From NCBI GenBank assembly GCA_963676165.1, contig OY781043.1, forward strand, positions 3,286,001-3,350,000: a DNA stretch of 64,000 bases. Direction: 5' to 3'. Both the position numbers and the translations under genes were made by a program. Within the stretch, counting starts at the first letter, position 1, and each line of letters starts with the position of its first letter. Below, piece by piece: positions 51,573 to 61,100 of this stretch. The notes beneath the pieces are model-generated. The model did not search any database. It worked only from the letters and a program-made list of their open reading frames with translations, and was not told where the DNA came from. This DNA is from JAQIBY01 sp963676165. GTDB lineage: Bacteria; Bacteroidota; Bacteroidia; Bacteroidales; ML635J-15.

Positions 51573-54500
51573 TTATTGTTTTTCTCTTACCAGATGGAAA
51601 GGACCACTTTCATCGTATTCTACTCCATCCATTCCGGTTGCTTTGATGATGTAGTAATAGACTCCTGGTGATGCATTGCTTCCGCCTGATAATTTTCCAT
51701 CCCAGCCTGCTTCCATGGTTTCGTAATCTGTCCATTCGTAAATGGTACGTCCCCAACGGTTGACAATGATGCCTCGGAATGTCTGCAAGGTTTGGGCTCT
51801 TACCTGGAAGAAGTCATTCATGTTATCTCCATTCGGGGTAAAGATGTTTGGGATCTCTAGTTCACTCATGTCATCAATGGTAATGCATTCCATAAAGGCT
51901 GTATCCCGACATTCTGGAAGATCTCTTACTCGTACTACTAAGTATGGCTCATAGCATTCGTTTGGTTCTGTGTATACGTGAATCACTTGTTCATCACATG
52001 TGTTTTCACTCTCGCCATCGCCAAAGTACCATGTGCAACTTGTGCGTACATCATCGCCATCGGAGAGGTTATCAAAGATTACTTCTGCATTTGGTGCTAC
52101 TAAGGCATTCATATCTGTTGCTGCACTGACTACAAATTCTGCCTTTACAACTCCGGCTGTGTCAATATCAAATTCTATTGCATCAACACATTGATCGGTT
52201 CCATACAAGTTAATGTATTGTGTGGACCATGTGTTGTTAAAGGTCAGATATTGGTGGGTTCCTTCATAGGTTCCTGCTGGGATATTAAAGATGGTATCGC
52301 CTACCGGAACTGGTTGTTCTTCTCCATTCACATCGAACCAACTGAAGCTTGGGTATTCTGTCGTTGTATCAGGCAAGAACTCAAAGGCTCCTTTTCCCAA
52401 TGCACAGGTATCTGGATAAGTAACTACTTTATATGTTGGACGGTATGGTTCAAAAATTATTGTATCGATGATTGGACTTACACATCCCCAATAGTTTTCT
52501 ACGCTTAAGGATACAATATGAGAGGTGTCGTCATTTGGCCAATAAACAAGGTGACGATATTTGCCGCCTTGATCATTTTCAGGCCAGATTGAATCAATCA
52601 ATCCGCCATTCCATTGCCAGTTGTAATTCGCTAAAGAGTCTTCGTTCGCACGTATTGATGCTGGCTCTCCTTCACAACGTGGGGGGATAATGGTCATTAT
52701 TGCCTCTGGAATACGTGCAAATCCTACAACTACGGTATCGGAATTTGTACATCCGTAATTGTCCTCTGTCCATACTAACTCAAAGTTGTCATAACTTGGA
52801 TTGTTTGTAGTTAATACATCACTGGTTACAAGGGTTTCCGGATTTCCTGGTTCTTCAAACGTAATATTTGACGATACGTTAAACCAGGTTCCACTTGAGT
52901 TACCATTGTTTACACTTACTTCTGCATTCAAGTTTCCTGAGTAACCACAGAATACGGTATCGGTTCCTGCATTGGCATCTGGGATTTCAATAAAATGTAC
53001 GGTAAATGGTTCTGATGTATCGCTACAGAAATCTGGTCCTTCATCGTCTGGTCCGGTACTTTCTGTCCACCAGAAGGTGTAATGATCATAATTCAATACG
53101 CTGACTGTATCAATATGGTATTGATTGTAGAAAGTTACTCCATTGGCGGGAACTGATATCCAGTTGCCTACAACTCCTCCGCCTGGGTTTTCTGCACGTA
53201 AGCGTGGAAATACTCGTCCACAAACGGTGGTATCGGCTTCATCTACTAAGTGGGTTGCACTTGGTCGACGCCAGAAGTGTACGGTCACTTCGTCTGTATC
53301 TACGCATTCCTCATTGGATTCAATGATACTAAAGGTCACTTCGCCATAGCCTCCAAATGTAACGCCTGTTGTCGCTGCGTTATAATCTTCAAAAACAGCT
53401 CCTCCTACGGGTTGCCATGTCAAATCAAAGCCTGATGTGGTGGCACTCAATGTGGTTGTGTTTCCACAGACATCAAAGTCATCTCCTGCATCAATAACCG
53501 GATTTTCTTTGAAGGTGATCTCTACTGTATCGGTACTGTGACAGCCTGGTAACATGGAGTTGTTTTCTCTCCATACGAAACGGTAAGTTCCGGGAGTGCC
53601 TACATTCACTTGGGTTCCATTATCTTCTGTATTCAGGAAGTTTACTGTTCCCGGATTTCCTGCAGGGTTTGACCATATTCCATAGGCAGAATAGTTGGTT
53701 GTATCTGGTAGGCTATAGAATGCTTCCAAGTCATATTGTAAGCCACAAATACTATCATCTAAGCCTGCATTTGCTACTGGCTCTTTGTAGAAGGTTACCC
53801 ACATGGTATCGATATCGAAACAGCCGCCTCCACTTCTTACTACCCATTGGAATGGGATTTCTACGTGGGCGGAATCTCCATAAGCAGATAATGGATTAAT
53901 TGTAACGGTTGCATCTGGTAGTGAATTATCATCAAAACTCAAATCGACTGTTTCTTTTCCTTGCCAATATGAATATGCCCAACTTGTACCGGTTGTATCT
54001 GCATCGAAAGTATATACATTACCACAAACATCTTCATAATAATCATCACCAACAAAGGCATTTGGTACTTTTGCAAAAACAATATTTTGAGTCACAGAAT
54101 TTGTACACTGTACACCTTGGAACTCATTTGTTTCTGTCCAAACAAAATCAACATTGTTATAGTTACCAGAATAGTTTTGAATAGTCGCACAAGCATTAGG
54201 ACTAAAAGCATCATCAAAGAATGGTGTAATTTGTACTCCACCATCATCATAAGCAGTCCACACACCTTCACCTCTCACATTATCAACATCAAGACAAACT
54301 TGAGTTCCACAAACAGTATCAATTGTATTTGTAATTACCGGCTGAGGACCTGGTATAAAGGTAACAACAATCTCATCTTGATCATAACAATCAGCACCAT
54401 TAAACTCAGTTAATATAAATCCATACGTACCAGGATTACTCACCGTAACTGTAGTATTTGCTCCAGTTGCAGGGTTAAAGCTCGCATTACCGGACCATTG

Positions 54501-57500
54501 GAAAGTTGTTCCAGGAATACTATTGTCAACAGTTAAATCGATTTCAGTCCCACAAACAATGGTATCGTTACCAGCAAATGGGATTGGTGTTTGATTGAAT
54601 GTCATCACAACATCATCAGAACCCACACATTGTCCATTCACAACATTCCAAGTAAACAAACAATCACCATAAGCATCAGAAGGGACTTGAACAACCATAT
54701 TAGCATCGTGATAATCTGTACCCATTACACCAACAAAATCACAAGTTGATGACCAATAGCCGACCATCCCAACAGGAATTTCACTACCATGTAATGGCAT
54801 AACAAGACCGCAAGTATCGTTAGTTACACCAGCATCAGGTGTTGGAATTTGCATCCAACGAACAGGTGTTCCTTGAGCAGCAGAATAACAACCATCAGTT
54901 GGATCCGCATCTCCATTTGAGTTCTCATCATGAGATACAACTGCTGTCACATAATAAATTGTACCATAAGACAATCCCAATGTATTACGACAGAAATCAG
55001 GTTCTGAATCATTGTAAGCAATTGGGTTATTAATATCACCATCGTGAATTATATAACCCAGGACGTATGGTAATCCATCTGGATGGAAATCATTTCCCTC
55101 ATGTGAGACACTTGATCCAGTACATGCATTACCGCAAAGATCAACAAGTTCAAGACTAGACATCGTTCCAGCACTTGGACAACCACAATCACGGAATCCT
55201 TCAAGCTCAATTGAAGAACAACCATTGACATCAGTAACTGTATATGCATAAGCTGTTGCAGATGTATGCGTTGCATAGAAGTTCGCATTGGTTTGTGGAG
55301 CAGAGTTTACAAAGTAGTTATTCACAGGTGTAGAACCGTTACTACCAACTACGGTAAATTCCACTTCATAAAGATCTCCAGGAATACAAGTTTGATCATT
55401 AAAATTTATAATTTGAATCTCATCGTACACTGTAAATGATACGTTATCACTTGGAGATGTATAGCATGTTCCTCCAAGTGTGTTAGTTATGGTATAAGTT
55501 GTACCAGGAGTTAAATCGTCAGCATCAAAGAAACCTTGATCAATACCAGGAATAGCAGGACTGGCAGAAAGGGTTCCGAAGTCAACTGCTTCAATTTCCA
55601 CAATACCTCCATTTGTACACATATCTGCAATATCTGTCAATGTAGGATCAAGCACTTCTTCAAACTCTACGGTCATGGTTTCTGTTGTTTCACAAGCAGC
55701 ATTTCCATAGAATTGTTCTGTCCAAGAAAATTGATAAATACCAGGAACAGTCACTGTAACTTCAGTTTGTGGATCAATGGCATCAACAAAGTTTGCTTCA
55801 CCAGGACCAGAAACGAGTTGCCAGTAACCATTATTCCCTGAAACAGGATTACTTGCAGCCATAGTAAATGTCAACCCACAAGCTGTTGAGTTTGGTCCAG
55901 GATCTGGAGTTGGTTGAACACAACAAGAAGGGTTATTTTCATCATAAACTGTCACATACATAGCAGTATCATGCTCACAACCAAAATCATCAGTAAGGGT
56001 AAAGATGAAAGGTTGATCAGTATTAACAGAAGGGTTATCAGTTGTCATGTATGTACCTGTTACACAATCCTCATCAGTTGGATCATCTAAAACAGCGCCA
56101 TACATACCATACCAGTTTGTAGGTGTATAATCTGGAGTATATGCCCACATATCAGGGAAAAGATCTTCATTAAAATCAAGATACCAACCGAAAATGTAAC
56201 CATCATCAGAACTCCAGTTATCACAAATGGTAATTGTCCATTGTCCATTCAAGGTACAACCTTCAAGACCAGACAAACTTTCATAAGAAGCATAATCACC
56301 AGCAGGAATTGTTGAAACACTTGCAGCAGCTTCGGCTAATGTTTCACTTCCTGTTGGTGTAATACAATACCAATAACCAACACCAGGCACTTCATTATTA
56401 TCTGAATAACCGTTATCAATAGGTTCACCAAGGAATGTTCCACTACCTCCTTGAGCTTCAAGCTGCACAGACTGTCCACTTGGACATTGAATATCAATTG
56501 TTAAGTCTCCCAAAAATGAATGTTCAAGACTCATACAGATAGCATTCAAATCTGAAACACTTTCCAAAGTTTGTCCTGGTAAGAATTGGTTTTGCATAAG
56601 GTTAGAATTATAACAAACTCCACTACCATCAGGCAAACTTACAGTATCAGCAACCTCAGGAACAATTGAACTATTCCATTCAGATGTACCATATGCAGCA
56701 CACATTTCTACTGTTTCTCCCATGCAAATTTCAGCAGGATCAACTGTACTTGCCGAACTCCAAATTGGGGAACGAGAAACTCTTACACGTTGAGTTGCTG
56801 AGTTTGTATTGAAACATCCCTGAGAATCCTCAATAGTAACAGTAATTGTATAACCTTGTCTAGTAGGGAAATTATGTGTTACTGTTGTCAAACCCAAACC
56901 AGATTCTTCAGGAGAACCATCATTGAAGTTCCATGTGAAGGTTACATTGGCATCATCAAGAGTATAGCCAGCACCTGAAGGATAAGTACCTGCAGCTGTG
57001 AATGTAACATCTTCTGATTGATTGTTTTCTTCATCCCAACATACGTTTGCATAATTAACACCACCTTCATTCACTAAAGCCGGAACAGCTGAAACAACAT
57101 CAACCAACAATGGTGCAGGACACTGGAATTGACATGCTATATCACCAGTAAACGTTGCACCGCCAACAGTCGAATTAAAGACTAAAGTGATACAACCTGT
57201 TTCGTTTGTATTTGAAGCAAAAACTGCAACAGTTCCATTTGTTGAGGGGCCCCAACATGCTAATTGGTCTGCTGTTGCATCATCACCATCATATATGCAA
57301 AGCTCTGTCCCATCAGGGAAATTATAAGAACCATTCGTAATTGTAATATGCCGGTTCAATGGGTCATCTGAACAAATGGTAACAGTATAAGTTTCACCTG
57401 GAGTATAGGAACCAATCGTAAAGGTTCCACTACAAGTAGTAACCGTTGTACCATCATCACCTGTCATCTCAACATTTTGTGCTGTCACAAAACTAAGAGA

Positions 57501-57539
57501 ACCAACAAATAAAATAATGATAAATAATAACTTTTTCAT
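51573..57539 (-). CDS. Giant secreted protein with T9SS type B C-terminal domain (copy A)
   Basis: A 1988-aa surface or secreted protein. Signal peptide 1-20 (ending VTAQ). A CUB-like Cys-containing domain (about 25-135), a PKD-like domain (about 175-250, WNFNDGSPEESG), and a P-domain-like segment (about 315-455, with HSFLGDLTIDIQCPSG and ESLSGLEGC) come first. Many Ig/HYR-like modules of about 90-100 residues with paired Cys and AGNDTxxCG starts follow. The CHU_C/type B domain is at the end: IFTPNGDNMNDFF, NRWGRTIYEW, AGWDGK and GVYYYIIKA. Residues from about 1190 to the end are encoded by DNA that appears identical to copy B; the N-terminal part is only distantly similar. It follows a small exported-protein gene by 3 nt. 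Adhesin-like function is inferred. Confidence 0.93.
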   Translation of the reverse strand: MKKLLFIIILFVGSLSFVTAQNVEMTGDDGTTVTTCSGTFTIGSYTPGETYTVTICSDDPLNRHITITNGSYNFPDGTELCIYDGDDATADQLACWGPSTNGTVAVFASNTNETGCITLVFNSTVGGATFTGDIACQFQCPAPLLVDVVSAVPALVNEGGVNYANVCWDEENNQSEDVTFTAAGTYPSGAGYTLDDANVTFTWNFNDGSPEESGLGLTTVTHNFPTRQGYTITVTIEDSQGCFNTNSATQRVRVSRSPIWSSASTVDPAEICMGETVEMCAAYGTSEWNSSIVPEVADTVSLPDGSGVCYNSNLMQNQFLPGQTLESVSDLNAICMSLEHSFLGDLTIDIQCPSGQSVQLEAQGGSGTFLGEPIDNGYSDNNEVPGVGYWYCITPTGSETLAEAAASVSTIPAGDYASYESLSGLEGCTLNGQWTITICDNWSSDDGYIFGWYLDFNEDLFPDMWAYTPDYTPTNWYGMYGAVLDDPTDEDCVTGTYMTTDNPSVNTDQPFIFTLTDDFGCEHDTAMYVTVYDENNPSCCVQPTPDPGPNSTACGLTFTMAASNPVSGNNGYWQLVSGPGEANFVDAIDPQTEVTVTVPGIYQFSWTEQFYGNAACETTETMTVEFEEVLDPTLTDIADMCTNGGIVEIEAVDFGTLSASPAIPGIDQGFFDADDLTPGTTYTITNTLGGTCYTSPSDNVSFTVYDEIQIINFNDQTCIPGDLYEVEFTVVGSNGSTPVNNYFVNSAPQTNANFYATHTSATAYAYTVTDVNGCSSIELEGFRDCGCPSAGTMSSLELVDLCGNACTGSSVSHEGNDFHPDGLPYVLGYIIHDGDINNPIAYNDSEPDFCRNTLGLSYGTIYYVTAVVSHDENSNGDADPTDGCYSAAQGTPVRWMQIPTPDAGVTNDTCGLVMPLHGSEIPVGMVGYWSSTCDFVGVMGTDYHDANMVVQVPSDAYGDCLFTWNVVNGQCVGSDDVVMTFNQTPIPFAGNDTIVCGTEIDLTVDNSIPGTTFQWSGNASFNPATGANTTVTVSNPGTYGFILTEFNGADCYDQDEIVVTFIPGPQPVITNTIDTVCGTQVCLDVDNVRGEGVWTAYDDGGVQITPFFDDAFSPNACATIQNYSGNYNNVDFVWTETNEFQGVQCTNSVTQNIVFAKVPNAFVGDDYYEDVCGNVYTFDADTTGTSWAYSYWQGKETVDLSFDDNSLPDATVTINPLSAYGDSAHVEIPFQWVVRSGGGCFDIDTMWVTFYKEPVANAGLDDSICGLQYDLEAFYSLPDTTNYSAYGIWSNPAGNPGTVNFLNTEDNGTQVNVGTPGTYRFVWRENNSMLPGCHSTDTVEITFKENPVIDAGDDFDVCGNTTTLSATTSGFDLTWQPVGGAVFEDYNAATTGVTFGGYGEVTFSIIESNEECVDTDEVTVHFWRRPSATHLVDEADTTVCGRVFPRLRAENPGGGVVGNWISVPANGVTFYNQYHIDTVSVLNYDHYTFWWTESTGPDDEGPDFCSDTSEPFTVHFIEIPDANAGTDTVFCGYSGNLNAEVSVNNGNSSGTWFNVSSNITFEEPGNPETLVTSDVLTTNNPSYDNFELVWTEDNYGCTNSDTVVVGFARIPEAIMTIIPPRCEGEPASIRANEDSLANYNWQWNGGLIDSIWPENDQGGKYRHLVYWPNDDTSHIVSLSVENYWGCVSPIIDTIIFEPYRPTYKVVTYPDTCALGKGAFEFLPDTTTEYPSFSWFDVNGEEQPVPVGDTIFNIPAGTYEGTHQYLTFNNTWSTQYINLYGTDQCVDAIEFDIDTAGVVKAEFVVSAATDMNALVAPNAEVIFDNLSDGDDVRTSCTWYFGDGESENTCDEQVIHVYTEPNECYEPYLVVRVRDLPECRDTAFMECITIDDMSELEIPNIFTPNGDNMNDFFQVRAQTLQTFRGIIVNRWGRTIYEWTDYETMEAGWDGKLSGGSNASPGVYYYIIKATGMDGVEYDESGPFHLVREKQ
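51574..53969. repeat. 2396-bp direct repeat, copy A (matches 58136-60531)
   Basis: This block, coding for the last 799 residues of copy A, appears identical to 58136-60531 at a constant offset of 6562 bp with no indels in every stretch I compared. It ends at the stop codon: copy A has TAA, copy B TAG, and the flanks beyond are unrelated. At the other end the match breaks at 53970, where five codons differ. A further stretch of roughly 90 bp (about 53989-54080) is nearly identical before similarity falls to the level of distant paralogues. Confidence 0.95.
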
Positions 57540-57542
57540 GAT

Positions 57543-57986
57543 TTATCGTTTTAATGTTTCAATACGCTTTTTATTTTCAATTTTATTTTTCATACGGAAA
57601 TAATCCTCTACTATAATCAACTTCCCAGTGTTTCCAACTTTGTAGTAAAGCGTTTTTTGACCGTCAAACATACAATTATATTCAAGCGGATTGAAGTCCT
57701 CTAAATCTGCCATTGTAATTTGATAATCATACTGAACACTTTTTGTAACTGGATCAATTTTTGCCAGTTCAATGTATTCAATTGGTTTCTCCGGCATGTC
57801 AATAATGCGGTAACCTTCCGTAACAAAGAAATTCAGCAATTCGTACTGTTGCAAATCTGCGGTACGCATTTCTTGCAATTCAGCATTTGAATACTTAACA
57901 AGCAGTTTCTCGTTGTAATCCTGAGCAATCAGGCTATTAGCAACAAAAACAACTGCAAACAGAATCAAGATCTTTTTGATATTCAT
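57543..57986 (-). CDS. Small exported protein preceding giant protein A
   Basis: A 147-aa protein with a signal peptide (1-21, ending SLIAQ) and no lipobox. The mature part is mixed alpha-beta with YNEKLLVKYSNAELQEMRTADL at the start and a basic C-terminus (KNKIENKKRIETLKR). I do not recognise a family, and it is not PorP/SprF, which is about twice as long. The gene ends 3 nt before the giant protein A start, so the two are almost certainly co-transcribed. A chaperone or anchor role for the giant partner is only inference from this pairing. Confidence 0.82.
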   Translation of the reverse strand: MNIKKILILFAVVFVANSLIAQDYNEKLLVKYSNAELQEMRTADLQQYELLNFFVTEGYRIIDMPEKPIEYIELAKIDPVTKSVQYDYQITMADLEDFNPLEYNCMFDGQKTLYYKVGNTGKLIIVEDYFRMKNKIENKKRIETLKR

Positions 57987-58015
57987 AGCTATTTTATTTT
58001 ATTTATTGATATTTC

Positions 58016-58023
58016 CAAAATTA
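58016..58023 (-). promoter_or_regulatory. Possible -7 promoter element for the small-protein/giant-A operon (TAATTTTG)
   Basis: TAATTTTG on the minus strand matches TAnnTTTG, 30-37 nt before the ATG at 57986. No clear -33 TTTG at the expected distance. Confidence 0.38.
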
Positions 58024-58134
58024 TATGTCTAAAACTTTTATTTCCTTACGTATTCTAGTAGCTCAGACACAATAATTCACAAAAGCGTTGCCTGAGTTTT
58101 TCAAAAAAAAACAAATATAGCAGTTTTTTCCAAA

Positions 58135-61100
58135 CTATTGTTTTTCTCTTACCAGATGGAAAGGACCACTTTCATCGTATTCTACTCCATCCATTCCGGT
58201 TGCTTTGATGATGTAGTAATAGACTCCTGGTGATGCATTGCTTCCGCCTGATAATTTTCCATCCCAGCCTGCTTCCATGGTTTCGTAATCTGTCCATTCG
58301 TAAATGGTACGTCCCCAACGGTTGACAATGATGCCTCGGAATGTCTGCAAGGTTTGGGCTCTTACCTGGAAGAAGTCATTCATGTTATCTCCATTCGGGG
58401 TAAAGATGTTTGGGATCTCTAGTTCACTCATGTCATCAATGGTAATGCATTCCATAAAGGCTGTATCCCGACATTCTGGAAGATCTCTTACTCGTACTAC
58501 TAAGTATGGCTCATAGCATTCGTTTGGTTCTGTGTATACGTGAATCACTTGTTCATCACATGTGTTTTCACTCTCGCCATCGCCAAAGTACCATGTGCAA
58601 CTTGTGCGTACATCATCGCCATCGGAGAGGTTATCAAAGATTACTTCTGCATTTGGTGCTACTAAGGCATTCATATCTGTTGCTGCACTGACTACAAATT
58701 CTGCCTTTACAACTCCGGCTGTGTCAATATCAAATTCTATTGCATCAACACATTGATCGGTTCCATACAAGTTAATGTATTGTGTGGACCATGTGTTGTT
58801 AAAGGTCAGATATTGGTGGGTTCCTTCATAGGTTCCTGCTGGGATATTAAAGATGGTATCGCCTACCGGAACTGGTTGTTCTTCTCCATTCACATCGAAC
58901 CAACTGAAGCTTGGGTATTCTGTCGTTGTATCAGGCAAGAACTCAAAGGCTCCTTTTCCCAATGCACAGGTATCTGGATAAGTAACTACTTTATATGTTG
59001 GACGGTATGGTTCAAAAATTATTGTATCGATGATTGGACTTACACATCCCCAATAGTTTTCTACGCTTAAGGATACAATATGAGAGGTGTCGTCATTTGG
59101 CCAATAAACAAGGTGACGATATTTGCCGCCTTGATCATTTTCAGGCCAGATTGAATCAATCAATCCGCCATTCCATTGCCAGTTGTAATTCGCTAAAGAG
59201 TCTTCGTTCGCACGTATTGATGCTGGCTCTCCTTCACAACGTGGGGGGATAATGGTCATTATTGCCTCTGGAATACGTGCAAATCCTACAACTACGGTAT
59301 CGGAATTTGTACATCCGTAATTGTCCTCTGTCCATACTAACTCAAAGTTGTCATAACTTGGATTGTTTGTAGTTAATACATCACTGGTTACAAGGGTTTC
59401 CGGATTTCCTGGTTCTTCAAACGTAATATTTGACGATACGTTAAACCAGGTTCCACTTGAGTTACCATTGTTTACACTTACTTCTGCATTCAAGTTTCCT
59501 GAGTAACCACAGAATACGGTATCGGTTCCTGCATTGGCATCTGGGATTTCAATAAAATGTACGGTAAATGGTTCTGATGTATCGCTACAGAAATCTGGTC
59601 CTTCATCGTCTGGTCCGGTACTTTCTGTCCACCAGAAGGTGTAATGATCATAATTCAATACGCTGACTGTATCAATATGGTATTGATTGTAGAAAGTTAC
59701 TCCATTGGCGGGAACTGATATCCAGTTGCCTACAACTCCTCCGCCTGGGTTTTCTGCACGTAAGCGTGGAAATACTCGTCCACAAACGGTGGTATCGGCT
59801 TCATCTACTAAGTGGGTTGCACTTGGTCGACGCCAGAAGTGTACGGTCACTTCGTCTGTATCTACGCATTCCTCATTGGATTCAATGATACTAAAGGTCA
59901 CTTCGCCATAGCCTCCAAATGTAACGCCTGTTGTCGCTGCGTTATAATCTTCAAAAACAGCTCCTCCTACGGGTTGCCATGTCAAATCAAAGCCTGATGT
60001 GGTGGCACTCAATGTGGTTGTGTTTCCACAGACATCAAAGTCATCTCCTGCATCAATAACCGGATTTTCTTTGAAGGTGATCTCTACTGTATCGGTACTG
60101 TGACAGCCTGGTAACATGGAGTTGTTTTCTCTCCATACGAAACGGTAAGTTCCGGGAGTGCCTACATTCACTTGGGTTCCATTATCTTCTGTATTCAGGA
60201 AGTTTACTGTTCCCGGATTTCCTGCAGGGTTTGACCATATTCCATAGGCAGAATAGTTGGTTGTATCTGGTAGGCTATAGAATGCTTCCAAGTCATATTG
60301 TAAGCCACAAATACTATCATCTAAGCCTGCATTTGCTACTGGCTCTTTGTAGAAGGTTACCCACATGGTATCGATATCGAAACAGCCGCCTCCACTTCTT
60401 ACTACCCATTGGAATGGGATTTCTACGTGGGCGGAATCTCCATAAGCAGATAATGGATTAATTGTAACGGTTGCATCTGGTAGTGAATTATCATCAAAAC
60501 TCAAATCGACTGTTTCTTTTCCTTGCCAATACATTTCAGCCCAACCAGAGCCGGTTGTATCTGCATCGAAAGTATATACGTTACCACAAACATCTTCATA
60601 ATAATCATCACCAACAAAGGCATTTGGTACTTTTGCAAAAACCAATCGCTGAGTTACTGAGTTAGTACAAACCACTCCATATTCAGTATTTGTCTCTGTC
60701 CAAATAAAATCAAGGGTTCTGTAGTTTCCTGGATAATTTGAAATTGAAACTCCTGTTAATGGAGAATCAGGACCATCGGTAAAACTTGGGAAAACCTGTG
60801 TTCCATCAGTTTCATAAGCAGTCCATACTCCATCAAAGTTTACATTTTGAGCATGAATAACTCCATTAACACCACAAACAGTGTCCACATTGTTAATAAC
60901 AGTTGGTTGAGGTTGTTCCACAAATGTCACAGAAACAAAATCTTCATCAGAACAGGATCCAATTGACTCAGTCCATGTTAATACATATGTTCCATATTCA
61001 CCTGCATTTAATGTCGCTAAAGCATTTTCAGAAGTTGCAGGGTTAAAACTCACGCCATTTGCTGACCAAACACCATCAGAGCCACCTGTGCTCAATATTG

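Noticed and set aside
52191..52690. Plus-strand open frames antisense to giant protein A, repeated identically at 58753-59252 opposite giant protein B
   Set aside because: Their identity follows from the 2396-bp direct repeat, and they show no coding features of their own.
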